From Diphasiastrum complanatum (lineage: Eukaryota > Streptophyta > Lycopodiopsida > Lycopodiales > Lycopodiaceae): DNA of 64,000 nucleotides. Both the position numbers and the translations under genes were made by a program. The stretch lies in assembly GCA_029204225.1 (NCBI GenBank), contig CM055100.1:65309184-65373183 (forward strand), read 5' to 3'. Below, in pieces: positions 1-11,834 of this stretch. Numbering within the stretch: position 1 is the first letter of the stretch; the number at the start of each line of letters is the position of its first letter. The notes below the pieces were generated by a model. It saw only the letters and a program-made list of their open reading frames with translations. It ran no database searches and was not told the origin of the DNA.

Positions 1-176
1 TCATTATCGAAGATACTATGACAAGAGAGAGGAACGTTGTGTAGTTTCATAAAAACCAAGTTTCTGGCACATTATTGAATGTCTAGTGACCTCAAGCCAT
101 AGAACTTTTTAAATGGTTACGCCAGACGATTGGTAATAAACTGACACCAGGCTAGGGGATTCTTTCAGAGGGAAGG

Positions 177-615
177 CTCCAACGTACTTCAAAAAAAACA
201 GGCCAAAAAATAGATAATGGCTGTTAAAAAGCGGGTATGTATGTCACCTGCAGTGGTCAAATCGAGGTGAAGCATGATTTGAACCCCCATCTCTCAATGT
301 TGAAGTTGACAAAGAAGTTGGGTAAGGAGCTATTTGTGCATCTATCTGTAGTTAACGGTCAAAAGATAGCTAAAGTGCATAATATGAAGATCACAATATC
401 CTAATGTTCCAAGACGAGTTAGGCTTCTCTAGAATGTATTGCTTGATTGTCAGCAAATGAGATTTCAAAAATGATATGGTGTTCAGTTCTTAGCCTGGTA
501 TAATGGATGTAGGTTTCACCAATTCTACGAAATACATGTTCACTCCTCCAACGTATTCCAACAAAACAAGCGGGAAAAGAGAAAATGGCTGTTAAAGAAA
601 GCAGGTATGTATGTC
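177..615 (+). repeat. Two direct copies of a segment of about 70 bp
   Basis: Copies at about 177-244 and 544-615 both begin CTCCAACGTA and both contain ATGGCTGTTAAA followed by GGTATGTATGTC. They differ by substitutions and small indels. The start-to-start distance is 367 bp. No function is suggested. Confidence 0.6.
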
Positions 616-2614
616 TCGTGTATACAAATAAAAGAGCAGCAACCAAAGAAAGTAGGAAGGGTGCACTCTTCCATGCAGGACCTACTTCATTGTAGAATCT
701 GGTAGAACTTGAAACCATTGTTGACATTGTTTCAAAAATTAACTTGACATGCAAAGAGGAGATCTCTAGTATCAAGTAATACATAGAGCATGCTCATAAG
801 TTCCATAACTATCAAGATTTGAATATTGGAGGTTCATGTCCACCATAACAGATTCAGATAGCATAATGTAGATTTTTTCGACTGTTCGTAAAGTTGCTTT
901 TATTACTTCCCTTTGATCAAAGGTAGGTAGATATTTTATCATCTTCAGGAATTCTTGTGCTACTTTCTATGTTTCCAAGGATAAAATGCTTTAGCTGGTG
1001 CATAGTTCCTGTCCTTTGAGTTGTGTCATACCAGTGTAGTTCTATTCTTTTATGCAATCCTTATGACTCTATTCATTCCTGCACCACTTCGACATTCACT
1101 GAGACTTGAGGTAATCGATTCTGGCATTGCTAGTTTATAAACTTTTTCCAGAACACTGTCCACATGTCTTGACCACAAACTTCAATTGCAAACCAAGGTT
1201 GGGCCCAGTCCGCCATCATTTATTGGATATCCAGTTAATGCAAATATTCACCACTCCAATTATTCACCTGGATCGTGCTTCCCCATATGTTTAGTTGTCA
1301 ACAACAGCAGTAATCAAATATAATAGAAGTGTGAGGATCTATCTGTTGAGGCTTAAAGGACTGACAACACATCATGAGATGTTTACATAAATAAGGCAGC
1401 ATACAAGATCACATTTTGCATTATCAGCATTGACAGCGCACATGCAGGAAGCTTCGAGCAGTGATCCCATATGCTCTCTTGAAGCAAAGTTTATGCAATC
1501 TGTTTATACGAGTCCAGAAACACAAAACAGGGACTACAGAATTTGTGCAAGTGTCGTGCCCTGCATAGGAGAACATCAACAAAACCATACAACTCAAATG
1601 GTGGCCCATTTTCTTTTTCTGAAAATTATTGTTCACCCACATCAGAGCCAACCTAAAAGTACCAATCCCTTTAGCTGCTTAGGTAGTCCACCAACCTTGT
1701 TGATGATAGTTTACCAAGTCTTCATGGTTGTAATATAAAGGAAAGAAGGATAGTACAAGCGTTTCTACTGCAGTTCCCCAAGGTTTCCTTGCTAAAACAT
1801 GTCTGATTCATAGCCGACAAGTGAGCATCTCCGATAAATAGACAGTCGTGAGCTTTCAATGTTGTAAGCTATGAATGCAAGAAAAAGTCGAACAGATTCC
1901 AGCAGATTGATCCTTTAAGTGAGGGGAGAAGCTACTCCTTGCAATTGATGCTCTTGATCAACAAAAAGTCAAGCGCGTATCCTCTTCCAGGAAAAGTGTA
2001 GACAAAACATTCTGCAGATTATTTCAAGTCTATATCAAGTACTATGAATTCCAGATATCAGATGTAAAACAATCCTGAAAACAGAGCACATATCAAGTAA
2101 GCCAACATATCATGAGACCACTACACAACTTTCAAAAACCTTACATGTATTTTGCAAAAATGCTCGCTAAAAGAACATGCCCAGACAGTGATAGAAACAT
2201 ACTAGATGGAGACCAATCAGATGGCCTCAAAAAACTTCAATGCATATGTTGGAAGGCTAAAGTATCATCACGATTGCTAATGTATGGCAGCTGAAAAAAG
2301 TTCCTTAAAATTTCACATAGCGATCTGAATGATCCTTTTTAACAAAATTTTGAAGCTGAGATTTGTGATTTCTAGCAAAGAATGTCCACAACAAATTGAA
2401 TGAGCAAGTTAGAAAGGTCGAATCTTTTATCGAATAGAACTTGTCAATATTAGTAAAATCAATCATATAGTGGTAAGAGTTCATGCTCAAACATCTTTTT
2501 GTAGTGATTTCCATGCGTTTTATGAGGAACGAACTGCAAGCCATAACCATTGGAGCAACCTCAATGTAAAATTTTAGGAGTTTTTAACAATTTAAAAACG
2601 TGGCAAAAGTAAGA

Positions 2615-2684
2615 TTTCATCAGCTTGTAACAATAAACAAACAGGAAATTTTCATCAGCTTATAACAATAAACAAATGGGAAAC
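2615..2684 (+). repeat. 35-bp tandem duplication
   Basis: Two adjacent copies beginning TTTCATCAGCTT at 2615 and 2650, with about three differences, followed by a partial third start at 2685. It lies in the ATAD1-like intron 2. Confidence 0.75.
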
Positions 2685-3007
2685 TTTCATCCACCTGATT
2701 CATCTTCCTAGTTTCCCCAGTTATTAACATGTGGATGACAAAAAGGTACACGAATTCGACTATAATCCATAGTTAGAGGAATGATGTGCTATGAGCACTG
2801 CTCCTACATTGTAGAGCTATAGGCCAGATCATCTTTAATCAGATTATCGACAGAATCATACAAAGCATATCTATGTCACTGTTTCTAAGTGAATAGTAGA
2901 TTAATGCGTCATAAGTGAACTAGAAGTGCATGAAAGCTGTTATCAAAAACTACAGAACTAGAAAAAAAAATGAACCCTAAACATCTCCACCTTTGCAACA
3001 TACATAC

Positions 3008-3308
3008 CAAGCTTTTGAGCGTCCCCAAACCATTTGCTCATAAGAGTGGCGATTCGAACATTAATGAAAACGGCTTGCGACTCCTTTGCAATGGCCTTAG
3101 CCAGTAATGTCTTGCCTGTTCCAGGAGGTCCGTACAACAATACTCCCTTCTGAGGACCTAGAAGTTTCCCATGTGCAAAGAGCTCTGGGCGCCGCAATGG
3201 TAGAATGACTAGATCATGTAGAGACTGCTTTACTTTCTCCAAACCTCCAATGGAGTCGAAAGTAACATCAATATCCTCTGGATTTATGACATCACAAGCT
3301 ATGATGTC
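3008..3308 (-). CDS. ATAD1: ATAD1-like gene, coding exon 2 (Walker A)
   Basis: This exon has 301 nt and encodes the start of the AAA domain: a GGLE motif, Walker A GPPGTGKT (residues 126-133) and pore loop KWFGDAQKL (158-166). It starts after CAG at 3311-3309 and ends one base into the next codon before GTATGT. No following exon is visible in the 3007 bases to its left. Confidence 0.92.
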
Positions 3309-6300
3309 CTGCACATGATCAATTCAAAAAAATTGGTTTCATCAAAAGCTTGATGTATTACATTTCTCTCAAAGAAGCTGAGGCAGTGCCACACAAATCA
3401 AACAATGGATCACAGCCCAATGATTTTGACAAACTCTGCTGCTTTCATTGAGCACAGGAAGCAAAATTCAATCTCTGAAGAATCAGAACTTTTATGGCTG
3501 AATGATGCCTGTAGCATGAAACCCTGACACAAGCGATGCAAAAGTTCTTTTGAAACAGACCTATGGTTGCACATGAATGCATTTCTACAAGAACATGAGA
3601 AGACTTAAGACACTTAGAAGGACAAATCCTCATGCATGTTTCAAGAGAGGGAGATACAAAACTAAGGCTATGATATGCCAGAGGGACTGCAAAAGCATCA
3701 GATCTTCATTGTAGGAATTATTGAATCCTTGAGAATTTCCAAGCTTATTTGTAGAGCAAAAGTTAGGTCTGTGAATGTTTTTGTGGTTTCATACTTTACA
3801 ACTTATAAGCTGCCGTGCTCATGTTACTATTCTCTCTTAGAGGATAACCAAGTTACAGGATTCTCGGTTATGAAAGTGTTGTGTACAGATCAGGAGTCAT
3901 CTGTAGAGATATGCTATGTAGTGAATCTTTGTGGGATCATTAAACCATTTGTACAAACTTTCAATCCTGTGGATCTACAAAGTATTCCATGAACTAAGTT
4001 ATTTGCATGCATAATCTAGTTGTTGGTACATAGGCATATTGATGAGAATTGTGTTTGAGACAATTTCTCGCTAGGTTATAGCAATTTCTCATTGAGGATT
4101 GCTTATTGACCTAGGGTTGATTTAGAATCAGATTAAACGTGGTGTTTTGGTACCACATCGAGACTTTGAAATATTTTCTAAATCCGATACAGCTAACCGA
4201 GTCATGAGTGCTACTTCTGAGTTAGTTGTTGTAAGTCAACAAGAAAAATCTTACTTATGGATATTATTGTTGAAATGTATTGCTTATAAGTCACAACATT
4301 TATGAGTCGTTTTGGATTCATTTACAGATGGATGTGCATAGAATACACGAGAACTTTTGGGCCTTATCTTTTCCCGTTTGGAATAGATGGATTGCTATCC
4401 CGGAAGACTCAGGAGTGTCGGATAGTTGTTGTTTGCCAAAACTTAGAACTTCACGTAATGAGGTTCCGATAAATCTTAAGTTATTCTAGATAAGAACTTA
4501 AGAGGAAAATCTAGACATATTCTAGATTGGGACCCTAACTTTGGAATGACAATTTGTGCCATGTCTAAAGTAAGGGCATTTTTTAGATTACAATCCTTAT
4601 ATTGGCACCGTGTGTCAGTTGGAAAAGTCTGGAACTTTCCAAATGAAAAGGACTTTGAGGTACAACTCATGTGTCTTCTAAGAATTGTGATGCACTCTTA
4701 TGATAGGGTATGGTCTTGGGAATATGGAGAGTTGAGATTGGTGAATCATAACTCAGATTCTAGGAAATACCTAATCAGTAGGAGAGGATAGTATTCATAC
4801 CCCAGATGAATAAACAGGTTGGTAGAATTTTGGTACGACTGATCACCTTACCAAATCGACTATGTTTTGTGAAAGATTCAACTAGTTTCATCACATTTTG
4901 CAATATTTCCATATTTGGCATATTGAGGCCAAAACTTGTTTTAGACTTAGAGGTTGACTTTTCAAAGTTCATTAGTCTAAATTTCATTTGAATAAACGCT
5001 TTTTGAAAGTGTGGGAAAGATAGAATGCGAGTTTGAGTAGATTCAATTTGAATAAGTTGGGTACATTGAATCTAGACCCAAAATTGGTAGGGTTAGCATT
5101 TTGGTGGAAAAGCCAAGTGGCCAAATAGGGTTTGGACCTGCTATAAAAGGATGTAACTCGTGGAAAGAGTCATCTTCTCTCTTCTCTATCTCATTTCATG
5201 CTTATACATGGTTCTCTTGGGTTCTACTATCCATTGGTGCACTATCTTGGTGATTGCTTGCAATTCTATGTGTAGAATGATCTATATTTGCTATTTTTGG
5301 ATCCACACGTGTGAAATACAGTAGCTTGCTGGTTTTGTACGGACAGCAACAGTACATAATCATTTCATTCAAGTTTGATCAGATTCTATTAGTGTTTGCA
5401 TCTCAAATTGTGTGTAGATGCTGATTTTTCTACATTGGTGAAATTGGTAGTGTATTTCTCTTTCTAACCAAAGATCATTCAAGTAGATTGGATCTTAAGG
5501 ATCTGAAATCTTTCACATGGTATCAGAGCTTGTGTTTCAGGTTATGAAGGAGGAAATCAGATCTATCAATGATTTGGTGAAGATATCAAGTCTAGAGCAT
5601 GCTAGAGAGGATTCTACACCAAAATCGGATTTTTTGCTTTTGTAGATTGGATCTTTTGTAGATCAAAACACTAAATAGGTCAATATACTTGTTCAATTCC
5701 GTTTTTTGAACTCACATGCTGGATTTGGCCGATTTTTGGATCATTGGTTCAGCCTAAGTGGTGGCTTATAGATTGCATATCAAATTTTCAGCATTTGCAT
5801 GTAGATTTGGAATAGTCAATTTTTTGTGATTTTGTCAAAACCCTAATTTTGATTGGATCTCTAGATAGTGAGGTTGTTGGACTTCATTTGAGTGTGTTTC
5901 AATCTTAGGAAGTGGCAAAAGTCATTAGATTGAGGATAGATCATAGGTTGATCAAGATTCCATGACTCTATGTGTTGATTTGCTTGGATAAGTGCTAAAA
6001 GAGAATTTGTGAGATAGTTTCAAATCTTGGTGATTTCTTTTGAAAGCATTTGTTGTTGTTCAAAGGAGTGCTTTGTGCATTGAAACAGCTTGAAAGAGAA
6101 GATCAGGTCATTGCTACATGGCAACCTCAATTGGAGTCATGTTGGAAGCCAATGATAGGCTTACCTCAAGTAACTATTCATTATGGAAAGTGAGGATGGA
6201 GTCACTTCTTGAGATGAATGATGTTTTGAATATTGTTGTAGGTTTGGAAAAGAGACCAGCAACACAACAAGATCAATTGAGGTATGACAAGAGGGCCAAG

Positions 6301-9300
6301 AAGGCTCTACACATGATAAAGATGAATGTTACCAATGAACTTCTCAAGGAAGTTGGTAAGTGCACATCATCTTTGGAAGCTTGGAATTCATTGAAGAAGC
6401 TTTATGAATCCAAGTCTACTTCTAGAGTGTTGACTCTAAGAAGGCAAATCTTTTCTTGTTTGCAAAAGAATGAAGAAAGTCCAAGTACTTTTGTTTTGAG
6501 AATGAAAGCATTGAATGATGAGTTAGCTTGCATAGATGAAAGCATTAAGGAAGGAGAGCTTATTCAAGTGATTCTTAATGGCTTGTTGTATGCTCATGCT
6601 AACACTGTTCAAAGTATTGCTATTCAAAAGACTTTGCCAAGATTGATGGATCTTCAAGAGATCTTAATCAATGAGGAATATAGGCTTCAAGCAAGAGGTG
6701 GATCTACATCGACACTTCAAGAGGATGCTATGTTCACAAAGGGCAAATTCAAGGGCAAAACCAAAAGCAAGTGGTCTAAAGGGCAAGATCAAGTGGATGC
6801 TTCTTCAAGTGGCAAAAAGAAGGATAGATCAAAGCTCAAGTGCTTATATTGTGGCATCAAAGGACACTTTGCAAGTGAGTGCTACAAGAAGAAGAGAGAT
6901 CAAGGAGACAAGCAAGGTAATCTTACTCTTGATGAGGATGGTTTGGATGTGCTAGATGCAAATGATGATGCTTTTGTGATGTCTTTATGTATGCTTGCTA
7001 ATGATGGAGATCTAGATCCTTGGTGGATTGATAGTGGAGCAAGTTCACACATGACCTTTCACAAAGAGTACTTCACTTCTTTGTTGGCATATGGAGATGA
7101 CAAGAGGGTGATTTACACGGCCAATGATGGTGAGTGTGCAATCAAAGGGATTGGCACAATTCCTATTTCTCTCTCTACAAATAGGAATGTTCATTTGAAG
7201 GATGTCTTGTTTATTCCATCTATTACCAAGAATTTGCTTAGTGTGAGTCAAATGCTAAGTAAGGGCCTCAAGGTGGAGTTTGATGGAGATGCTTGTTTGA
7301 TCAAAAGGAAGGATGTCTTGATTGGAAAAGGTAAAAGGCAAGGGAAGTTGTTCAAACTTGATGCTTGTGTTATTGCTAACCAAGTTGGATGTGTTGCAAG
7401 GGAGCCAATTTCTATTCAAGAGGTTTGGCACAAAAGGATGGGACACCTCAACTTCAAGTCATTGGAGGTAATGGCAAGGAAGAAGGTTGTGATTGGTCTT
7501 CCAAGTTCCTTAAGTAATGACAGGCATGTTTGTGAGTCTTGTGCTTTGTCTAAGTCACATAGACTACCTTATACTAGATCTATTTCTAGATCTACAAAGC
7601 CTTTTCAACTTGTACATTCGGATATTCATGGATTTACTACAATTAGCAATAGTGGAGCTAAGATGTATGTAACATTCATTGATGATTTTAGTAGATTTTG
7701 TTGGATCTATCTACTAAAGAGCAAGGATGAAGTGTATGATGTCTTTGTCAAGTTCAAGAATGCAAGGGAGAACCAATTCTCCACAAAAATCAAGTGCTTG
7801 AGAGGTGACAATGGTGGTGAGTACATATCTAACAAGTTCAAGGCCTTTTGTGATAAGCATGGGATCAAGAGGGAGTATACAACATCAAGAACCCCACAAC
7901 AAAATGGAGTGGCTGAAAGGAAGAATAGAACTTTATGTGAAAGTGCTAAAGCTATGAGGTTAAGTGCTAATCTTGACAAACCATTTTGGGATCAAGCTTT
8001 GTTGTGTGCCAATTTCTTGTGCAATAGGTGGCCGAGTGCTATTTTGGATGGAAGGACACCTTTTGAGATGCTATTCAAGAGGAGGCCGAGTGTCAACTTT
8101 CTAAGAACCTTTGGATGCACATGCTATGTCAACATTACTCTTGATGATAGGACCAAGGAGGATCCATCTTCAAGAAGAGGTATTTTTGTTGTATATAGTG
8201 AGGTGAGTAAAACCTACAAGGTTTACATTCCTCCTATTAACAAAGTGATTGCTGGTAGAGATGTCATTTTTTATGAGGGAAACATTCCAAAGGTGTCTTC
8301 AAGCATGATTGATGGTAAAGTAGATGGTTCTAACATTCTTGATGTTGATGAGAAGGATCCTACTTTGGATGGTGGTGATGATGGACCTTCATCAAGTCAA
8401 AAGCCAAGGAGAACATCAAGAGAAAGACAAGCATCTTCAAGGCTCACATATGATCAAAAGGGTAAGCAAGTAGTTTCTGGAAATTATGTTGCTTTCCTAA
8501 CCTCTTTGGATGAGCCTACAAGTGTAGATCAAGCTAGAAAAGCACCTGTTCAGATCTGCCTGTCTCAGAAGTCACCTGTTCAAATACTACTTCCCTCAAA
8601 TGTACCTACTCCAGATGTGACCTGCATTAAAAAACTAGCAAACAACCAGAAAAATTCTGATTCTAATCTGTCGACAGCCAGTAACTTTCCGTCAATCTTC
8701 TCCTAGAACATTCCTGTTGTTTTCCTAACAATGTTAACTCCACATGCAGCTTCAGCGGCCTACATGACCACCCATAGCCTACATGAGCATGTCTCACCAC
8801 AAGGCTCTCAAAGCCTAGCTTGCTTGTAAGTTCTCCTCAATAATCTATGTGCAAAAAGCAATGCCCTGTATTGCCATTAGGCTTTGTAAGACCTACTAAA
8901 GGCGACATGAACCTCATGAGAGTACTCGGATAAGCGAGGCACCTTCATCATGAACCTTGTGAGAGTACTCGAATAACTGAGGCATCCATGAAGGTGGTAT
9001 CATCCTCATGCTTGTGGTCCAAAATAGGGAAACTCATCCTCCTCGAATGAGTCACCTTCTCCCACATAGCTCCACCTCAACTAACATTGCTACAGAGTCA
9101 AGATTGAAGGCATCCCTCAGCCCTCAGTCGCCACTTTTAGAGCACTATGGAAGCTCCTCCACTTCCCCTATGGTAGCACTGTGTGCAGCCTAAGTGACAA
9201 AGCCTTGCACCCTATTGCTAAGAAATGTAAATCATTCTAGAGTTCCATGATGGGTCTGGCAGAAGGGGTCCGGTCCAAAGTAAATTTTTAATTCTTTACA

Positions 9301-10681
9301 GGGAGCTGTAGCTCCAGATTTCCAGCAGCAACAAATCAGGTTCTTAGTAACCTACATACCAAGACGTTCTACAAATTGGAAGCCATGACCCAAAAGTTTT
9401 CATGTGCAAGCACTCACCATCAAATTTTTGTCTTGTAAGTCCTCATCTTGCGGCTGAGCAGAGTTGAACTCAGACCTCAAGAAGAGGAAAGGCCACATGC
9501 CATTATTCGAGGACCACTCATTATTAAGTTGAAAAGAGGAGCTTTAGGGATTCTAATTTTCTTCCCATGCAAATGGAGCCAGGTTACCAGGCGGAACTCA
9601 GCTCTAAAAAATGTTGACGTTATCACCAGGAGGTTGTGGAGCACAACCTCCTTGTGCAGATGTCAGCACCAGGAAGGTTTGAGCAAGGCATAACTTTCAT
9701 GTAACCCATCCAAAACAGAAAACACAAAAATATATTCCAAACTACTACTGTGCCATAGAACTGGTTAACTTATGCTCGTTATGCCCAGAGAACCTTGCTC
9801 GCCCTAATGGGAATTCAAATTTTTCCTTGTAATGAAGCCAGGTTACCAGGCAGAACATGGCTTCATGTAAACCATCCTAAATTAAAAAAAACAGAGAACA
9901 CCCAAACTACTACTATGCCGCAGAATTGGTCGAGTTTTGCCCGTTTTGCACAGAAAACCCCAATCATGTACCGAGAGTTAGGATTTTTTTCCATGTGGAT
10001 GGACTCACGTTACCAGACTGGCTCCACATAATGTTGAATTCATCACCAGGATGTTGTGGAAATAAAGTCCATGTGTTGATGTCAGCAGCATAACCTTCAT
10101 ATAATCCATCCCAAAACCAAAAACCAAAAAAGTCCAAACTAATACTATGCCGTAAATTTAGCTTCCCGTCTGCCCGGAGACCCTGGCTCGCCCTACCGGG
10201 CTTCCAAAGTTACCGGAACCTGTTCCAGTTTGCAGAATTGTCCAAATTAGTAATAAAGTGATACAAGCAGTTACTCAACTGCTTAATTTTATGAGCTTGC
10301 CCTATGTGATCAACACAAACAACAAGCTGGATGACTGCATCAGAAATTCCTTGCGAAACCGAATTTTTCTTTCCTTGTAGCCTGATAATCTACTGTTTGA
10401 TTGAAAAACACATGTCAGCTCTCAAGACAAATAAATTATTTCCAAAAGCCCTACATTTATGAGCCGAAGGCATGATCCTCTACCTCATAAATGTTTGTGT
10501 GCGCAATGGGGCGGCCCAGACGCTTGGCGATTTCCTTCTTTCGCTCCGCCGCTTTCTTGGCCTGCCCCCGATTAGGATCCAGATGCCTGATGCCCACAAA
10601 CAGAACCATGCAGCTCAAAGCAGCGCTCACCGCATAAAGAAAGAGCTCCTGCCCTATGGATGCCGCTCTGCTACTTCCCAT
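3008..10681 (-). CDS. ATAD1: ATAD1/Msp1-type AAA ATPase, first two coding exons (partial gene)
   Basis: This is the 5' part of a membrane-anchored AAA ATPase of the Msp1/ATAD1 family. The family extracts mistargeted tail-anchored proteins from the mitochondrial outer membrane (family knowledge). Exon 1 is complement(10484..10681) and encodes residues 1-66. Exon 2 is complement(3008..3308) and encodes residues 67-166 plus one base. Both junctions are canonical: donor GTAGAG at 10483, acceptor CAG at 3311-3309 and donor GTATGT at 3007. The joined protein has one N-terminal membrane segment (about residues 13-31), a basic linker, Walker A at 126-133 (GPPGTGKT) and an aromatic pore-loop pair W159-F160. 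I recall plant homologues starting with the same MGSS and continuing without a gap across the junction, which supports the start. Walker B and the rest of the AAA domain are missing, so the remaining exons must lie left of position 1. Confidence 0.9.
4021..5517 (+). repeat. 5' LTR of the truncated copia element (proposed limits)
   Basis: The right end is well placed: TTTCACA directly abuts the primer site. The left end is proposed at TGTTGG (4021), giving TG...CA ends and about 1.5 kb. A TATA box (TATAAAA, 5142-5148) sits about 370 bp before the right end, as expected for an LTR promoter. With no second LTR in the window, the left limit is tentative. Confidence 0.55.
5518..5529 (+). other. 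Primer-binding site, initiator tRNA-Met type
   Basis: TGGTATCAGAGC follows the LTR terminal CA without spacer. This is the standard copia primer site complementary to the 3' end of initiator tRNA-Met. Confidence 0.85.
6118..8706 (+). CDS. Copia Gag-protease-integrase polyprotein, lacks reverse transcriptase
   Basis: An 862-codon uninterrupted ORF. Domains: Gag (UBN2-like), about residues 1-220; CCHC knuckle C242-C245-H250-C255; aspartic protease DSGA at 305-308; pre-integrase His motif with H438 and H443; integrase catalytic triad D502, D564 and E600 with the D35E spacing; then the integrase C-terminal region. From about residue 810 the sequence stops resembling copia, where the reverse transcriptase should start, and about 50 unrelated residues precede the stop. 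Lack of internal stops in so long an ORF suggests either recent loss of the 3' half or a copy mobilised in trans. Confidence 0.85.
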   Translation: MATSIGVMLEANDRLTSSNYSLWKVRMESLLEMNDVLNIVVGLEKRPATQQDQLRYDKRAKKALHMIKMNVTNELLKEVGKCTSSLEAWNSLKKLYESKSTSRVLTLRRQIFSCLQKNEESPSTFVLRMKALNDELACIDESIKEGELIQVILNGLLYAHANTVQSIAIQKTLPRLMDLQEILINEEYRLQARGGSTSTLQEDAMFTKGKFKGKTKSKWSKGQDQVDASSSGKKKDRSKLKCLYCGIKGHFASECYKKKRDQGDKQGNLTLDEDGLDVLDANDDAFVMSLCMLANDGDLDPWWIDSGASSHMTFHKEYFTSLLAYGDDKRVIYTANDGECAIKGIGTIPISLSTNRNVHLKDVLFIPSITKNLLSVSQMLSKGLKVEFDGDACLIKRKDVLIGKGKRQGKLFKLDACVIANQVGCVAREPISIQEVWHKRMGHLNFKSLEVMARKKVVIGLPSSLSNDRHVCESCALSKSHRLPYTRSISRSTKPFQLVHSDIHGFTTISNSGAKMYVTFIDDFSRFCWIYLLKSKDEVYDVFVKFKNARENQFSTKIKCLRGDNGGEYISNKFKAFCDKHGIKREYTTSRTPQQNGVAERKNRTLCESAKAMRLSANLDKPFWDQALLCANFLCNRWPSAILDGRTPFEMLFKRRPSVNFLRTFGCTCYVNITLDDRTKEDPSSRRGIFVVYSEVSKTYKVYIPPINKVIAGRDVIFYEGNIPKVSSSMIDGKVDGSNILDVDEKDPTLDGGDDGPSSSQKPRRTSRERQASSRLTYDQKGKQVVSGNYVAFLTSLDEPTSVDQARKAPVQICLSQKSPVQILLPSNVPTPDVTCIKKLANNQKNSDSNLSTASNFPSIFS
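8707..10483 (+). other. Proximal part of ATAD1-like intron 1 (no gene)
   Basis: No coding homology seen. It holds the three-copy tandem repeat at 9583-10207. No copy of the upstream copia LTR was recognised here. Confidence 0.6.
9583..10207 (+). repeat. Degenerate tandem repeat, three copies
   Basis: Three imperfect units share GGTTACCAGGC-like starts, a CCATCC(A/C)AAA segment and a common CCAAACTA(C/A)TACT motif at 9737, 9902 and 10134 (spacings 165 and 232 bp). The first and third units also share a CCCAGAGAACC/CCCGGAGACCC segment followed by GCTCGCCCTA. Unit lengths differ through internal deletions. Probably an old minisatellite or repeated transposon part. Confidence 0.65.
10484..10681 (-). 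CDS. ATAD1: ATAD1-like gene, coding exon 1
   Basis: This exon has 198 nt and 66 whole codons, followed by the donor GTAGAG. It encodes the membrane anchor (about residues 13-31) and a lysine/arginine-rich stretch that includes a RHLDPNR motif typical of plant members. The open frame extends 28 codons upstream of this ATG, but the chosen methionine matches the plant family start and directly precedes the anchor. Confidence 0.9.
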
Positions 10682-10865
10682 ATCCGGGAAGAAGAGGAGG
10701 AAGCAGTGGGATGTAAGGAGTGAGTGCGCATGAACTATTGCTGCTGCTCGCGGATTAAAATTCACAGAAAGACGAGAAGAAAAGAAGCGCAGGAAACATC
10801 GTTGATCGCAGGCAAGCGCTATGACGCCATCGCTTCCAAAACAAAAGAAAGCATCTCTCTCAAAG

Positions 10866-10873
10866 CTATATAT
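10866..10873 (-). promoter_or_regulatory. Probable TATA box of the ATAD1-like gene
   Basis: On the minus strand ATATATAG lies 185-192 bp upstream of the start codon. Initiation about 30 bp downstream would give a 5' UTR of about 150-160 nt. This is a positional inference. Confidence 0.45.
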
Positions 10874-11069
10874 TTGCCCTAATTTTATTTATTTTTTTGC
10901 TTCAGCAAGAAATTTCAATCAAACCCCAACTTCTCTACACAAAAGACACAATGCTTTCTTTTTTGTAAGATGTTGATTGGTGGAGCTGGAATTCTAGGGC
11001 TTTCTAGAAGTCCCTAGACTACGAGTGCTGGAGGGTTTGGTTATGGATTCTAAATTCACACATAAGCTT

Positions 11070-11445
11070 TGAATTTGCCCCACAAGCAAATCTTGAAACA
11101 AGATCTTGATTGCTTATTCACTCTCCAGGTCAGTGGTGGCTTTGGACTAGGGTAAGTGTGAAATGTCGGCCCTTGTCTCTTGCTACCCAAGCAATAGATT
11201 CTAAATTGATACACTATAAGAACACTTGAAACAAGATCTATACAGCTTATGAACTCCAAGACCCAGCGGATTAAGACTGAGGTAAGTGTGAATGTCGGCC
11301 CTTGAATTTGTCCTATAAGCAATTCTTGAAACAAGATCTGGATTGCATATGAATTGGACATCACAACCGCCAGCAGTGTATAACCACCCTAAATTGACAC
11401 GAGATGTTTGAACTTGCCTCATAAGCAAATCTTAAAAACGAGATC
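11070..11445 (+). repeat. Degenerate repeat cluster upstream of the ATAD1-like gene
   Basis: CTTGAAACAAGATCT occurs at 11092, 11225 and 11325, with a diverged copy at 11431 (spacings 133, 100 and 106 bp). Most copies follow a CATAAGCAAAT-like box, and two units contain GTAAGTGTGAA(A)TGTCGGCCCTTG. Only chance ORFs are present. Confidence 0.65.
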
Positions 11446-11834
11446 ATAAGATATTTTTGAAGTTACTATGTTGAAGTAGTCATGATTATCCAGGTTAATG
11501 CAAGTACTATAAACCTTGGAGGAAAATTCGGATTCATGATATGAAAATTTAAAGATGTAAATAGGGGTAAAGTAGCAAGAATGTCACCCACAACAAAGAA
11601 AAATGATTTGTCAATGGTTATAAACCAACTTAGCTAGTTGTTGAATGGTAGACACGTAGATTTTGCAAAAGCCATAATCAAAAGAATGAAATGAATTATA
11701 TGTATAGATAAACATGCATTGCGTGTGAACTACGCAAGTAGATGCAAGAGGTCGGACAAGAGAAGTTGTGGTTAGGATTTTTGAGGCTTGAGATTAAGGT
11801 TTATGAGGTTCCAAAATATTGAACAAGAAATCAT

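Larger units (their letters stand above)
1..3007 (-). other. Intron 2 of the ATAD1-like gene (incomplete), no further exon seen
   Basis: AT-rich sequence with only short chance ORFs. It holds two copies of a segment of about 70 bp (177-244 and 544-615) and a 35-bp tandem duplication at 2615-2684. I found no Walker B or sensor motifs in the minus frames. The intron is therefore at least 3 kb long and the next exon is outside the window. Confidence 0.6.
4021..8706 (+). mobile_element. Truncated Ty1-copia retrotransposon (5' LTR to integrase)
   Basis: Parts in order: long 5' LTR (4021-5517), primer-binding site at 5518, untranslated leader (5530-6117) and a gag-protease-integrase ORF (6118-8706). 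Reverse transcriptase, RNase H, polypurine tract and 3' LTR are absent, because copia homology ends near codon 810. The domain order with integrase before reverse transcriptase defines Ty1-copia. The element lies in intron 1 of the ATAD1-like gene, antisense to it. Having an LTR at only one end, it cannot be complete. Confidence 0.85.

Noticed and set aside
9583-10207. Possible CRISPR-like array
   Set aside because: Units are long, diverged and unevenly spaced, in a plant nuclear context; not a CRISPR.
8707-10483. 3' LTR expected for the first copia element
   Set aside because: No sequence resembling 4021-5517 could be found; the element is treated as truncated.
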